A stretch of DNA of 49,837 nucleotides from Deltaproteobacteria bacterium (GTDB lineage Bacteria > Bdellovibrionota > UBA1018 > UBA923). Of this stretch, positions 34,737-42,962 are shown one piece after another. The notes below the pieces were generated by a model. It did not search any database, was not told the DNA's origin, and saw only the letters and a program-made list of their open reading frames with translations. Both the position numbers and the translations under genes were made by a program. Location of the stretch: contig JACPKS010000058.1 of NCBI GenBank assembly GCA_016186905.1, forward strand, positions 1-49,837, in the 5' to 3' direction. Positions within the stretch are counted from its first letter, which is position 1, and each line of letters opens with the position of its first letter.

Positions 34737-36428
34737 ATGAGGAACGGATTCTTTTTGACAGTTCGTCGTGTCTTGTTCGCGGCAACCATGGGGGCGTTGA
34801 TAGGATTCGGCGCTTCCGGCGCGCACGCCGCGGAATACAAATCAGGTGAGATCGTCGTGAAGATTAAGGAGCCCTCGCGGTTTTCCGGCGCCGGCCTCCA
34901 GGCGCACGCGCTTCTTTCCGACCTCAGTCAGGATTACGACGTAACGGTCACGCCGTTCCAGACTGACGAAAACCTGGTTTCGGTTAAGGCCGAAGGAAAG
35001 GTCGCGATCGAGGCGCTTCTCGCAGCGGCAGCCAAGAGCGGCGCGGTCGAATACGCCGAGCCGAACTGGATCTATCGGGCCTTCGGGTCGGCCTCCGACG
35101 ATCAGGTCGTTCCGAACGACGCCAATTTCAAGCTCGACTGGGGCCTCTATAACTTCGGGCAGCGCGACAGCAAGGGCCAGGAAGGCACCGTCGGCAGCGA
35201 CATCGGCACGACGAAAGCGTGGAAGCTCGGAACGGGCTCCAAAGACATCGTGGTCGCCGTCATCGACACGGGTGTCGATTACACGCACGAAGAGCTGAAA
35301 GACAACATCTTCGCCAACACCAAGGAAGTCGCAGGCAACGGAAAAGACGACGACGGCAACGGCTTCGTCGACGACGTGCGCGGCTGGAACTTCCAGGGCA
35401 AGAACAACGACCCGATGGACGACAACCGCCACGGCACCCACGTTTCGGGCACGATCGGCGCCAAAGGCAACAACGCCATCGGCACGGCCGGCGTGAACTG
35501 GGACGTGCGCATCGTTCCGCTGAAGTTTCTTTCCTCGCAGGGAAGCGGCACGCTCACCGACGCGGTCGAGGCGATCAAGTACGCCACGAAGCTCAAGGTC
35601 AACGTGATGAGCAATTCGTGGGGCGGAGGAGGATACTCGCAAACCATGTTTGACGCGATCAAGGACGCGCAAGCCAAGGGCATCCTTTTCGTCGCGGCGG
35701 CCGGCAACGAGAAAAACGACAACGACGCGCGCGCGTCGTATCCGGCGAGCTACCGGCTCGACAACGTGATCTCGGTGGCCGCATCGGATAATCGCGATGT
35801 CATGGCGAGCTTCTCGAACTATGGCGCGAAGTCGGTGCACCTGTCGGCGCCGGGCGTGAACGTCTACAGCACGGTACCCGCGGCAAACGGCGGATACGCG
35901 ACGTTCAGCGGAACCAGCATGGCCTGCCCGCACGTGGCGGGCGCTTCGGCGCTGCTGTGGTCGCTCAACAAGGGCTGGACCTACAAGCAGGTGAAGGAGC
36001 GGTTGCTTGCGACGGTAGACCCGGTGCGCGGGCTTAAGAGCAAGACGGTCTCGGGCGGACGCTTGAACGTCTACAACGCGATCATGAACATCACGCCGGT
36101 CCCGAACGAGCCAACGGGATGGAAAGCCGTTTCGAAGACGGTCGAGAGCAAGCATCCGTACGAAAATGGAGTGACTGAGCAGTTCGAGCTCGTCCACCAC
36201 GGAGCCAAGTTCGTGCGCGTGCATTTTTCCAAGGTCGACACGGAAAAGAGCTATGACGTCATCACGGTCAAGGACGCGAACGGCAAGGTTGTCGAGGAAA
36301 TCAGCGGGAATCTCGAGGATTACACGAGCGAGTACGTCGAAGGAGGAAATCTCACGGTTTCTTTCACCGCGGATACATCGGTCAACGGCTACGGATTCGT
36401 GATCGATAAATACGAATTCACCGATTGA
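34737..36428 (+). CDS. Secreted subtilisin-like (S8) serine protease with C-terminal beta domain
   Basis: The 563-residue preproprotein has a signal peptide (ending GAHA-A near 31) and an inhibitor-I9-like propeptide ending before residue 115. The catalytic domain has the complete S8 triad: VAVIDTGVDYTH (Asp), DNRHGTHVSGTIG (His) and FSGTSMACPHVAG (Ser), with the oxyanion AAGNE. The last 110 residues (KTVESKHPYENGVTEQ to YGFVIDKYEF) look like a CUB-type beta domain. ATG 34737 is chosen because GGAGG sits 6 bases upstream; a first ATG at 34716 precedes that site. The next gene starts in its stop (TTGA). Confidence 0.93.
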   Translation: MRNGFFLTVRRVLFAATMGALIGFGASGAHAAEYKSGEIVVKIKEPSRFSGAGLQAHALLSDLSQDYDVTVTPFQTDENLVSVKAEGKVAIEALLAAAAKSGAVEYAEPNWIYRAFGSASDDQVVPNDANFKLDWGLYNFGQRDSKGQEGTVGSDIGTTKAWKLGTGSKDIVVAVIDTGVDYTHEELKDNIFANTKEVAGNGKDDDGNGFVDDVRGWNFQGKNNDPMDDNRHGTHVSGTIGAKGNNAIGTAGVNWDVRIVPLKFLSSQGSGTLTDAVEAIKYATKLKVNVMSNSWGGGGYSQTMFDAIKDAQAKGILFVAAAGNEKNDNDARASYPASYRLDNVISVAASDNRDVMASFSNYGAKSVHLSAPGVNVYSTVPAANGGYATFSGTSMACPHVAGASALLWSLNKGWTYKQVKERLLATVDPVRGLKSKTVSGGRLNVYNAIMNITPVPNEPTGWKAVSKTVESKHPYENGVTEQFELVHHGAKFVRVHFSKVDTEKSYDVITVKDANGKVVEEISGNLEDYTSEYVEGGNLTVSFTADTSVNGYGFVIDKYEFTD

Positions 36429-36850
36429 GGAAGGCACTGATCGCGGCCGTGCTTCTCGGTGCGGCTCTCATCATGGCGGGGAAAGGCTCCGAGCCGGCCC
36501 CTGGTTCTTCCCGAAGTTTTCTCGAACTTCAGAAACAACAGGCCGAGGCTCGCAAGGTTTTTTACGAAGAGCAGGCCCACGCCCGCAGGGAGTTTCGTGA
36601 CAAGCAAAAAAGGGATCGAGACGAGCTCTTCGCGAAGCACCGCGAGGAGCGCTCGCGGTTTTTGTCTGAAAAACACACGGCCAGGGAGCGGAAGGAGTTT
36701 TTTTCAGCCCAGCGTGACGAGATGGGCGAGCTGAAGAAACGACAGAAGGAAGCGCTCAGGTCGTTTCGAAGGGAGCTTGCGCAAAAACTTCAGGCTCTCG
36801 GCGCGGTTCAGAAAAAAGAGCGCAAGGAGTTCAGGGTTCCAAGTTCTTGA
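36425..36850 (+). CDS. Exported, highly charged coiled-coil protein coupled to the subtilisin
   Basis: The 141-residue product starts with TTG overlapping the subtilisin stop. A short signal sequence (hydrophobic 5-18) ends near MAG. Residues 30-138 are a nearly continuous helix rich in Lys, Arg and Glu (EEQAHARREFRDKQKRDRDE), probably a coiled coil. It could be a periplasmic chaperone or inhibitor for the protease, or a structural protein; nothing proves it. Its last 20 bases overlap the convergent acetyltransferase gene. Confidence 0.55.
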   Translation: MRKALIAAVLLGAALIMAGKGSEPAPGSSRSFLELQKQQAEARKVFYEEQAHARREFRDKQKRDRDELFAKHREERSRFLSEKHTARERKEFFSAQRDEMGELKKRQKEALRSFRRELAQKLQALGAVQKKERKEFRVPSS

Positions 36851-37391
36851 CCATCGCGTGAGCGAAGACGCCTAGTTTGGTTTCGAGGCGATCGAGTTCC
36901 CGAAAACCATTCTTCAAATAATACGCAAGCGGCTCCGCGCCGCAGAAAACATGCAAACCGGGAGTCTTTACGGCGCGCAAGCGCGCGACAAACGCATCGA
37001 GTAACATTTTTCCGATACCCGCTCCACGCGCTGGCGCCTCGAGATTGACGTGCAGGTGCGCGGGAAATTCGCGATCAAGCCGCGCGCGTGTCGCTGCCGC
37101 GAAGCGCTCTTCGACCGCGAGCTGCGGAAGTGAAAAACGCGGACGGGCGGATTCGCGAAACGCGGCGGAGTTCGGGCAGCCCGTGAGATAGCCCACGATC
37201 TTGCCTTCGGTTTCGGCGACGAATGCCCACTCCGGTAAAAGCGTTTCGTACGGTGCAATCCATTTTTCGCCGAAAGATTCCCAGCGGGATTCCTCGATCG
37301 GATTCCCGTTGTCGCCGGTAAGACAGCAGAGCGCGCGAATGCGCGGCCAGTCCGTGTGCGTTGCGGCCCTCACGAGAATCGAAGGGCTCAA
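36831..37391 (-). CDS. GNAT-family N-acetyltransferase
   Basis: The 186-residue protein has a GNAT fold: ILVRAATHTDWPRI at the start, WAFVAETEGKIVGYLTG, the acetyl-CoA loop EAPARGAGIGKMLLDAF and the end YYLKNGFRELDR. The substrate is unknown. I choose a TTG at 37391 because GAGG lies 5 bases before it and the GNAT domain then starts naturally. A GTG at 37418 would add nine residues, but its AGGAG is only 2 bases away. It starts just after the stop of the 3D-domain gene, so the two form an operon. Confidence 0.8.
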   Translation of the reverse strand: MSPSILVRAATHTDWPRIRALCCLTGDNGNPIEESRWESFGEKWIAPYETLLPEWAFVAETEGKIVGYLTGCPNSAAFRESARPRFSLPQLAVEERFAAATRARLDREFPAHLHVNLEAPARGAGIGKMLLDAFVARLRAVKTPGLHVFCGAEPLAYYLKNGFRELDRLETKLGVFAHAMVKNLEP

Positions 37392-37393
37392 TT

Positions 37394-38005
37394 TTACCTC
37401 GGCAAGCCGTTTACGCACGACTCCTGCGTGGGAAGGGCGACGATGCGCACCGTGAGGGCCTGCAGATGAGTGATGTGTGCGCGATCGAGAGTGCTACCGC
37501 CAAGGCGGTTGCCGACGAAAAGATCGATGCGATCGCCTTTGATCGCGCCGCCGATATCCTCGGCGCGCCAGATCCCGGTGTGGAGCGTGCCGTCGGGCAG
37601 CCGCATTCCCGCGGTCTCGTCGATGCGTACGAGTGAGCCGAGCGGGATTGTTTTCGGGTCGACCGCGACTGTTCCAAACGGGATCAAAGCGCAGTCGCCC
37701 ACGCCGCGGCCGTGCGGATGCACCGTCTCGACGTAGCGGATTTCGCCGTCGATTTTTCCGGCGAAATTCACCACGCGCCCATCGGCGAGTTTTCCGGAGC
37801 CTTCGATGTCGAGCGCGGATTTAAACCTCCGGGCGACGCACGCGATTTCGGTGCCCTGGGGATCTCGCACTGGCACTTCGGGCGTTTGGGAGGCGTAGTC
37901 GGATTCCTCGGCTAGATAGTAGTAAGTATTGCGAAAATGCCCGAACGGCTCGCCGGAGAGCGGAAAGAGCAAAGCGGCAAGAAGGAACCCTGAAAATGTC
38001 GGCAT
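37394..38005 (-). CDS. Exported 3D-domain protein (MltA-like lytic enzyme fragment)
   Basis: A 203-residue protein with an N-terminal hydrophobic segment (residues 4-16) suggesting export. The C-terminal part holds the 3D domain shared with MltA: VAVDPKTIPLGSLVRID, then WRAEDIGGAIKGDRIDLFVG, with the three Asp residues. Such proteins cut or bind peptidoglycan. It lacks the MltA barrel, so a YuiC-like or stand-alone 3D enzyme is the closest type. ATG 38005 follows the start of the hydrophobic segment; the ribosome site is weak. Confidence 0.78.
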   Translation of the reverse strand: MPTFSGFLLAALLFPLSGEPFGHFRNTYYYLAEESDYASQTPEVPVRDPQGTEIACVARRFKSALDIEGSGKLADGRVVNFAGKIDGEIRYVETVHPHGRGVGDCALIPFGTVAVDPKTIPLGSLVRIDETAGMRLPDGTLHTGIWRAEDIGGAIKGDRIDLFVGNRLGGSTLDRAHITHLQALTVRIVALPTQESCVNGLPR

Positions 38006-38118
38006 CGAGCCCGAATCTTTAAATGACCTTTCGTAGGTCAGCAATAAAAAAGGAGTTGCTGCGGTACGTCAAAAGTGCTAATTCAAATCCTATATCATTC
38101 TGGGGTGAGGGCTGGCAG

Positions 38119-39021
38119 ATGTCTATTCGATTGTTTTTACTATGTTTTTTCACTCTTTGGGCCCTGGTCGTTCAGGCCATGGGCGGCGTTCGTGAGTTTC
38201 CGGAAGAGCGCGGTTACGATGCAAATGACCGGGGTTTTTCGAAGTACGCGGCTCCTTCGCTTTGGCACACGCGAAAAATCGTGCTTACTTTTGACGACGG
38301 CCCTTCGGCGATCGAGACTCCTAGGCTTCTCGATACGCTCGCGAAATACGGGGTGAAGGCCACGTTTTTCATGTTGGGCTCCAGGATCACGGCCGAAACG
38401 TTGCCGATCGTCGAGCGCATGCTGCGCGAGGGGCATCTCGTTGCCGCGCATTCGTGGGAGCACGAGAACTCCAACGCGCAGAGCGAGGCGGAGTTCAAGC
38501 TGAGCCTTAAACGCACGTTGCTTGTGCTGCAATCGGCGATGGCGTCGGCCGGCGTTGCGCAAAATGAGGTCTACTTCCGCTTTCCGTTCGGCGCGTACGG
38601 GTTTCGCCACGGATACCATCACATGAACGCCATCCGCGAGCTGTCTAACGAGCTTTACGGCGGCAATTGCATCAATTTCGTATTCTGGAACATCGACACG
38701 ACCGATTGGCTGCCCGGTATGACGCCGGCCGAAATCCTTCACAACGTCGAGGTGAACGTCGACGGCGGAGTCGGCGTCACGCACAAGGCCGAGCGCGGCG
38801 CCGACGGCAAGATCCGCTACGTGAAAGAAAAGTACCGGCTAAGCGACCCCGACGAGGGCGGCGTCGTGCTCATGCACGATATCCACACGCGCAGCGTCGA
38901 TGCCGTCGAGTCGATTTTGCAGTACGCCGAGAAGAACCACGTCGAGATCGTGCCGCTCAATACGGTGAAGGAATACGAGTTCGGGGAGAAGGTGTGCGGG
39001 TTGAAGGCGAGGGTGAGATAA
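38119..39021 (+). CDS. Exported polysaccharide deacetylase (NodB/CE4)
   Basis: The 300-residue protein removes acetyl or formyl groups from polysaccharides such as chitin-like polymers or peptidoglycan. The signal peptide is about residues 1-21. CE4 motifs are LTFDDGPS (catalytic and metal-binding Asp), AHSWEHEN (HxxxH metal site), RFPFGAYG (RxPxG type) and VLMHDIH. ATG 38119 has GAGGG 8 bases upstream; upstream in-frame codons precede that site. It is divergent from the 3D-domain gene, so both may serve wall remodelling. Confidence 0.9.
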   Translation: MSIRLFLLCFFTLWALVVQAMGGVREFPEERGYDANDRGFSKYAAPSLWHTRKIVLTFDDGPSAIETPRLLDTLAKYGVKATFFMLGSRITAETLPIVERMLREGHLVAAHSWEHENSNAQSEAEFKLSLKRTLLVLQSAMASAGVAQNEVYFRFPFGAYGFRHGYHHMNAIRELSNELYGGNCINFVFWNIDTTDWLPGMTPAEILHNVEVNVDGGVGVTHKAERGADGKIRYVKEKYRLSDPDEGGVVLMHDIHTRSVDAVESILQYAEKNHVEIVPLNTVKEYEFGEKVCGLKARVR

Positions 39022-39135
39022 ACCCGCTCGCTAGCGTGGAGAGTTCACGCGCGGGGGTGGGCGAAAAGTCTTAGTTCAAACGCTTCTGGTTTGATGAACT
39101 TGACTGCTTTTGCACCTTGGTGTGAACATCGGCAC

Positions 39136-39669
39136 ATGATTAAGCTTCCTATTGAAACTAAACATCTTTACCTTAGAAATTTTTCGCAAGCAGACTGGGA
39201 GCGAGTGCATCTATACGGGACCATCCCAGAGTTTTCTCAGTATGAGTTATGGGGACCGAACTCAGTCGAAGACACCAAGGCTTTTATAAGCCGGATGGTT
39301 GCACAGGTTAGTCAGAGCCCTCGTTATCAATTCGACCTCGCCGTTTGTTTAAATGATAGTAGCCTCCTGATCGGGAGTTGTACAATTCAGCTCGCGGCCC
39401 AGGAAAGTTATGTTGCCCATTTGGGCTGGGCTATAAACCCTGATTATCAAAGAAAGGGATATGCCACTGAAGCCGCGCAGGCGCTCATTCGGTGCGGATT
39501 TCAAGAGCTAGGATTAGTTGTCATATACGCAACTTGCGACACGCGAAATTTGCCGTCAATAAGAGTGATGGAGAAGCTGGGAATGAAGCGTACAGGTTTT
39601 ATAAAAGGCGACAAGGAGTTTAAGGATCATATTCGAGACACCGTTCGCTACGAGATTCTCCGTCAGTAA
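39136..39669 (+). CDS. GNAT acetyltransferase, RimJ/RimL type
   Basis: The 177-residue protein starts IKLPIETKHLYLRNFSQADW, typical of RimJ/RimL-like enzymes, with GWAINPDYQRKGYATEAAQAL (shortened here to its core NPDYQRKGYATEA) as the acetyl-CoA site and RVMEKLGMKRTGF near the end. These modify protein N-termini or small amines. Its DNA is visibly AT-richer than its neighbours, with more A/T third positions, suggesting recent acquisition. No ribosome site is clear; an ATG at 39094 is an alternative start. Confidence 0.85.
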   Translation: MIKLPIETKHLYLRNFSQADWERVHLYGTIPEFSQYELWGPNSVEDTKAFISRMVAQVSQSPRYQFDLAVCLNDSSLLIGSCTIQLAAQESYVAHLGWAINPDYQRKGYATEAAQALIRCGFQELGLVVIYATCDTRNLPSIRVMEKLGMKRTGFIKGDKEFKDHIRDTVRYEILRQ

Positions 39670-40099
39670 CGGATACAAAAATAAATCCCTGAATTATCGA
39701 ACGTTGTCCGCTCGGAAATGCGAAGGGTTTCGCGACATATGAAATCCCGAAGCTCCACGCCGCAATGATTGAAGACGGTCGTTCACCTGAGACAATGTAG
39801 AGTGGAGTGCCGAGTGAATGTAGATTTTTCAATCGCACTGTCTTTTCTACACGTATTTTTGCCTTTACGGAAACGCATGAAAGTTTCGCGAAATTATTTT
39901 CTGGAACATGTGATGCAAAATCTCGCGGTATTCGCCTCAAATGACCGCGCATCAAATTATTTCATCCTCAATTTCAAAAACCGGCCATGACGAAGCGATC
40001 GCTCAACACTGGGCGATTACGCGCGTTCGTAAAAAATCACATGGCACTGAACTTGCTCTATGTTTTGTAGGATCATTTCGCGAGAGCGAGGAACAGAAA
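39670..40099. other. 430-base AT-richer interval without a supportable gene
   Basis: Short frames exist on both strands but none has a convincing start or protein-like composition, and no hairpin, repeat or RNA gene was recognised. The composition matches the flanking acetyltransferase and HNH genes, so it is probably part of the same acquired or decaying stretch. Confidence 0.5.
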
Positions 40100-41032
40100 A
40101 TGAACATCCACGAACTTCACCGGCGGGCACTCGAGGCAGCGCGAAAATTCTTTCAGGCGGAAGCGGAGCTGTTGGAACTCATCCAAAAGATCGACGCATG
40201 TAAGGGTTTTCGGGACTTCGGTCATACGAGTCTCTTTTCTTACGCAATCGGCGAACTAAAACTCTCCGAGAGCGTTGCCTTGAACCTGATCAATGTCGCG
40301 CGGAAGGCCGTGCAGGTGCCAGCGCTTAAAGCCGAAATTGAAATGGGGAACCTGAGTATTTGCAAAGCGCGCAAGATCGTGCCGGTGCTCAACGTCCAAA
40401 ACCAGGCGGAATGGATCGAGAAAGCGAAAACGCTGCCGGCACGACAACTCGAAAGGGAGATCGCGAAGGTGGCGCCGAGCGCGGCTTTTCCAGAACGAGT
40501 GCGCTATGCCACCGAAAATCGGCTGAACTTAAGTCTTTCGGTTGACGAAAAAACCATGCAGGCGATCCGACGCGTGCAAGACCTCGAGTGTCAGAGAAAA
40601 GGCCGTCCGGTGTCGCTTGAAGAAACGCTTGCGGCGATGAGTGCGTTTTACATCGAGAAGCATGACCCACTTGAAAAAGCGAAGCGCGCGCCAGGCGCAG
40701 TTAAAAAGAGTGCGAATGCACCTGCAGCGTTGAAGGATAAAGTAGTGAATATCGGACTGAGTCGCACGGATGTCACGTGACATACGGAAAATAGAGATAC
40801 GCATCGACGCAAACCGCTTCTTGTCGAGATTGAAAATAAAGTCGCGTTAAGAGACGGCGGTCAATGTACGGCCGTTAATGCAGAGGGCGTGCGCTGCGAG
40901 CAAAAGAGATGGCTCCAAGTCCATCACATCAAGCCCGTAAGCCTTGGTGGCGGGAACACTCTCGAAAACCTCACGACCTTGTGCTCAGGCCACCATCGTA
41001 TGCGGCACGTTGAGCATGGACTGCCTGCATAG
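40100..41032 (+). pseudogene. HNH endonuclease interrupted by an in-frame TGA
   Basis: The frame starts at ATG 40100 (GAGG 10 bases upstream) with a helical N-terminal region (MNIHELHRRALEAARKFF), then stops at TGA 40778-40780. Without any frameshift the same frame continues for 84 codons to TAG 41030-41032, and this continuation encodes a good HNH domain: LRDGGQCTAV, then RCEQKRWLQVHHIKPVSLGG, NLTTLCSGHHRMRHVE. One substitution (for example CGA to TGA) would explain the break. It could be a decayed gene, a sequencing error or a programmed readthrough. The N-terminal part resembles the DUF222-like region of such endonucleases. Confidence 0.75.
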
Positions 41033-41053
41033 AGGCGGCAGAACAGAGGCGGC

Positions 41054-41092
41054 GGACAGTGGCAGCGGATAGTGGCAGCGGATAGTGGCAGC
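41054..41092 (+). repeat. 13-base tandem repeat, three copies
   Basis: GGACAGTGGCAGC (41054-41066) is followed by two copies of GGATAGTGGCAGC (41067-41079, 41080-41092). It lies between the HNH pseudogene and the rhodanese fragment. A smaller repeat (CCTGTG in series) follows near 41121. Confidence 0.8.
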
Positions 41093-41138
41093 GGGAAGAC
41101 TTGTGGCTAAAGGGACCGGGCCTGTGCCTGTGCCTGCG

Positions 41139-41342
41139 TTATCGCTCGACCGGAAACCCGCAGGTCTCCCACTCCGGCATCCCGCCGTCGACCACCGCGA
41201 CGAGGTTCTTTAAGCCCGCGTTGACGAGATCGTAGCAGGCCATCTGCACGCGGCCGCCTGAGCGGCAATGGACGTAAATTTTGTCGAACTTTTTGAGCTC
41301 GCCCAGGTGCTGAAGAACTTCTTCGTGCGAGATGTTATTCAT
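41139..41342 (-). CDS. Truncated rhodanese-like domain
   Basis: The 67-residue frame encodes only the C-terminal half of a rhodanese: NNISHEEVLQHL, the active-site loop KIYVHCRSGGR and NLVAVVDGGMPEWETCGFPV. The N-terminal strands with the usual DVRE motif are missing. Its start overlaps the end of the DUF362 gene, with a GGGAGG site only 2 bases away; an ATG at 41366 is an alternative. The active-site loop is intact, but without the first half of the fold it is probably a remnant, or the C-terminal end of a frameshifted fusion. Confidence 0.6.
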   Translation of the reverse strand: MNNISHEEVLQHLGELKKFDKIYVHCRSGGRVQMACYDLVNAGLKNLVAVVDGGMPEWETCGFPVER

Positions 41343-42870
41343 GGCCTCCCAGCGACCACCACGCATTCTGCTGCATGCGTCCCGTCATGACAAGGTTGGA
41401 TTTTCTGGTGGGCCGCCGGCCCGCGATCCGCGCGGCGAAAAAGCGCAGGCGCGCTCCCGCCGCCTGCGCCACGGTGCGCGCGTTCAGAATCGGCAGGCGG
41501 ATGCGCCCGCCGCTTCCCACGAACAGAGCGATCGCGACCTTCCAATAAGAGGGAAATTCGCGCTTCCGTTCGACACTCACGAGCAGGTGGTGTCTGGCGT
41601 TTTTCAGAGTGCCGCGCGCGAGCTCGATCCCGAAAAGCCGGAACAGCACCTGTTTTGAGCTCGTGATCTGGGCGAGCGAATCGGCGGCGGCTGAGCCGAA
41701 CGCGAAGACGAGGAAATTTTTCGGATAGGCGCTGAGGCGTCCGGCGCAAAGTGTGGCGCGCGGCCAGCGCGAGATTCGTTGCCGAATCTTCGGCGAATCG
41801 CAGGCCATATTCAGGCTGTCGAGCAACACACCGCGGGCGCCGAAGCGCGGGGTCTCGCTGTTGCTTTGGCCGCCGGTTTCCGTCGCGAGGATCTCGAGCG
41901 GAAAGCGCAGGCCCGGATTGTCGCGCTCGAACGCCGGCTTGTAGGCTGCGAGATTCTGGATGCCGAATTTCCAAGCGCGCGTTTTCTGGGAAAGCGCGCG
42001 TACGGCCGCTTCGCCGGCTCCGCCGATCTCGATCTCCTTGAGCGAGGAAGGCCCCCAGCCGCGCTCCATCGCCATTCTGAGGTGGGGAATGTGGAGCGGA
42101 TCGAGATTGAGGATCGTGGCCGTGACCCAGTCGTGCGCGAGCGCGTTGTTCGCGACGAGAAGAACGCCAAGATCCAGTGCCTGCTGCGTGGCTCTTCCGC
42201 CGCCGATCGGCGTGAGAATAGCGTCGCCGACCACGAGATCGGGCGAGCAGATCTCGAGAAAGTCGCAGATCGCGCTTTCGGAAGGGGAATCCGCTGGATT
42301 TTCGATTCCCAAGCGCACGGCTCCGGCAAAGCCTCCTGAGAGCACGTCGGTGCGGATTTTCGGACAGTAGACTCGAAATCCGGCCTCCGCGTGAAGGGCC
42401 GGAGCGCGCACGATGCTGGCTCCCAAGGTTTCTTCCTTGGAAAGAAGGTAAAACGCGAAATCCTGGTGTTCGGGGCGCACGATTTTCAGCCGCGATCCGA
42501 ACCCACGCTCAAGCGCGCGATAGCCGGCTCGCCGGTAAATTCCACGCGAGCTGAGTCCCAAAAAATTTTCTTCGCAGAGAAGCGAAAGCCGCGCGCCGGG
42601 CGCAAACGAAAGAATCGCCGCCATTGTCGCCGAAACCACTTCGGCGTGCGTGTGCGCATTGCGGGCGAGAACGGGATCGGCGAGCACGACGCTGGGCTTA
42701 AGCAGTACGTCCGAAGAGGTGCCGCGGCCTAGGCTTTCAAGGGTGGCGGCCGTGCGACAGTAGATTATCCCATCGCGGGTGGCAGCGCGGATGGGCCGAG
42801 GGTCTTGGTAGCCAGATGCGATAAGGCTGATGTAAACCCGAAAAGGGCCAGAGACCCGTGAATAAAGCAT
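41335..42870 (-). CDS. DUF362-domain protein
   Basis: The 511-residue product has the DUF362 start pattern DVLLKPSVVLADPVLARNAH followed by THAEVVSATMAAIL, where the family has IKPN and THPEVV. The region IENPADSPSESAICDFLE, then DLVVGDAILTPIGGG, also fits. DUF362 proteins are often iron-sulphur associated, but no CxxCxxC cluster is seen here. The C-terminal 150 residues are basic and unassigned. Start ATG 42870 has a -10-like CATAAT 8 bases upstream and no ribosome site. Function unknown. Confidence 0.7.
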   Translation of the reverse strand: MLYSRVSGPFRVYISLIASGYQDPRPIRAATRDGIIYCRTAATLESLGRGTSSDVLLKPSVVLADPVLARNAHTHAEVVSATMAAILSFAPGARLSLLCEENFLGLSSRGIYRRAGYRALERGFGSRLKIVRPEHQDFAFYLLSKEETLGASIVRAPALHAEAGFRVYCPKIRTDVLSGGFAGAVRLGIENPADSPSESAICDFLEICSPDLVVGDAILTPIGGGRATQQALDLGVLLVANNALAHDWVTATILNLDPLHIPHLRMAMERGWGPSSLKEIEIGGAGEAAVRALSQKTRAWKFGIQNLAAYKPAFERDNPGLRFPLEILATETGGQSNSETPRFGARGVLLDSLNMACDSPKIRQRISRWPRATLCAGRLSAYPKNFLVFAFGSAAADSLAQITSSKQVLFRLFGIELARGTLKNARHHLLVSVERKREFPSYWKVAIALFVGSGGRIRLPILNARTVAQAAGARLRFFAARIAGRRPTRKSNLVMTGRMQQNAWWSLGGHE

Positions 42871-42877
42871 TGAAATA

Positions 42878-42907
42878 ATTATGACTTGACGTTTCGCTCC
42901 GGCGCAA
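42878..42907 (-). promoter_or_regulatory. Possible promoter of the DUF362 gene
   Basis: On the minus strand TTGCGC (42907-42902), 18 bases, CATAAT (42883-42878) precede the ATG at 42870 by 7 bases, so transcription would begin at or beside the start codon. The interval to 42962 also holds a GCGCAA/TTGCGC inverted repeat (42902-42919) without a T tract. Confidence 0.3.
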
Positions 42908-42962
42908 GCGCTATTGCGCTGCGGCCGGGAGAGGGCGCAAGTGCAGGCCAAAGCTTGCTTCT

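Noticed and set aside
34842..36437. Long minus-strand reading frame opposite the subtilisin gene (531 codons)
   Set aside because: The plus-strand protease has a complete catalytic triad, signal peptide and ribosome site; the antisense product has no recognisable pattern.
38022..38041. Hairpin TGACCT/AGGTCA between the 3D-domain and deacetylase genes
   Set aside because: The stem is short and lies in a divergent promoter region with no T tract; too weak to call an operator or terminator.
39620..39955. Minus-strand ORF of 111 codons
   Set aside because: It overlaps the end of a confirmed acetyltransferase, has no ribosome site and no recognisable pattern.
41054..41092. CRISPR or iteron origin
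   Set aside because: Three 13-base units in perfect tandem with no spacers, no replication gene and no AT-rich unwinding region beside them.
42902..42919. Terminator hairpin GCGCAA/TTGCGC
   Set aside because: Only a 6-base stem without a T tract, and part of it can equally be read as the -35 box of the DUF362 gene.
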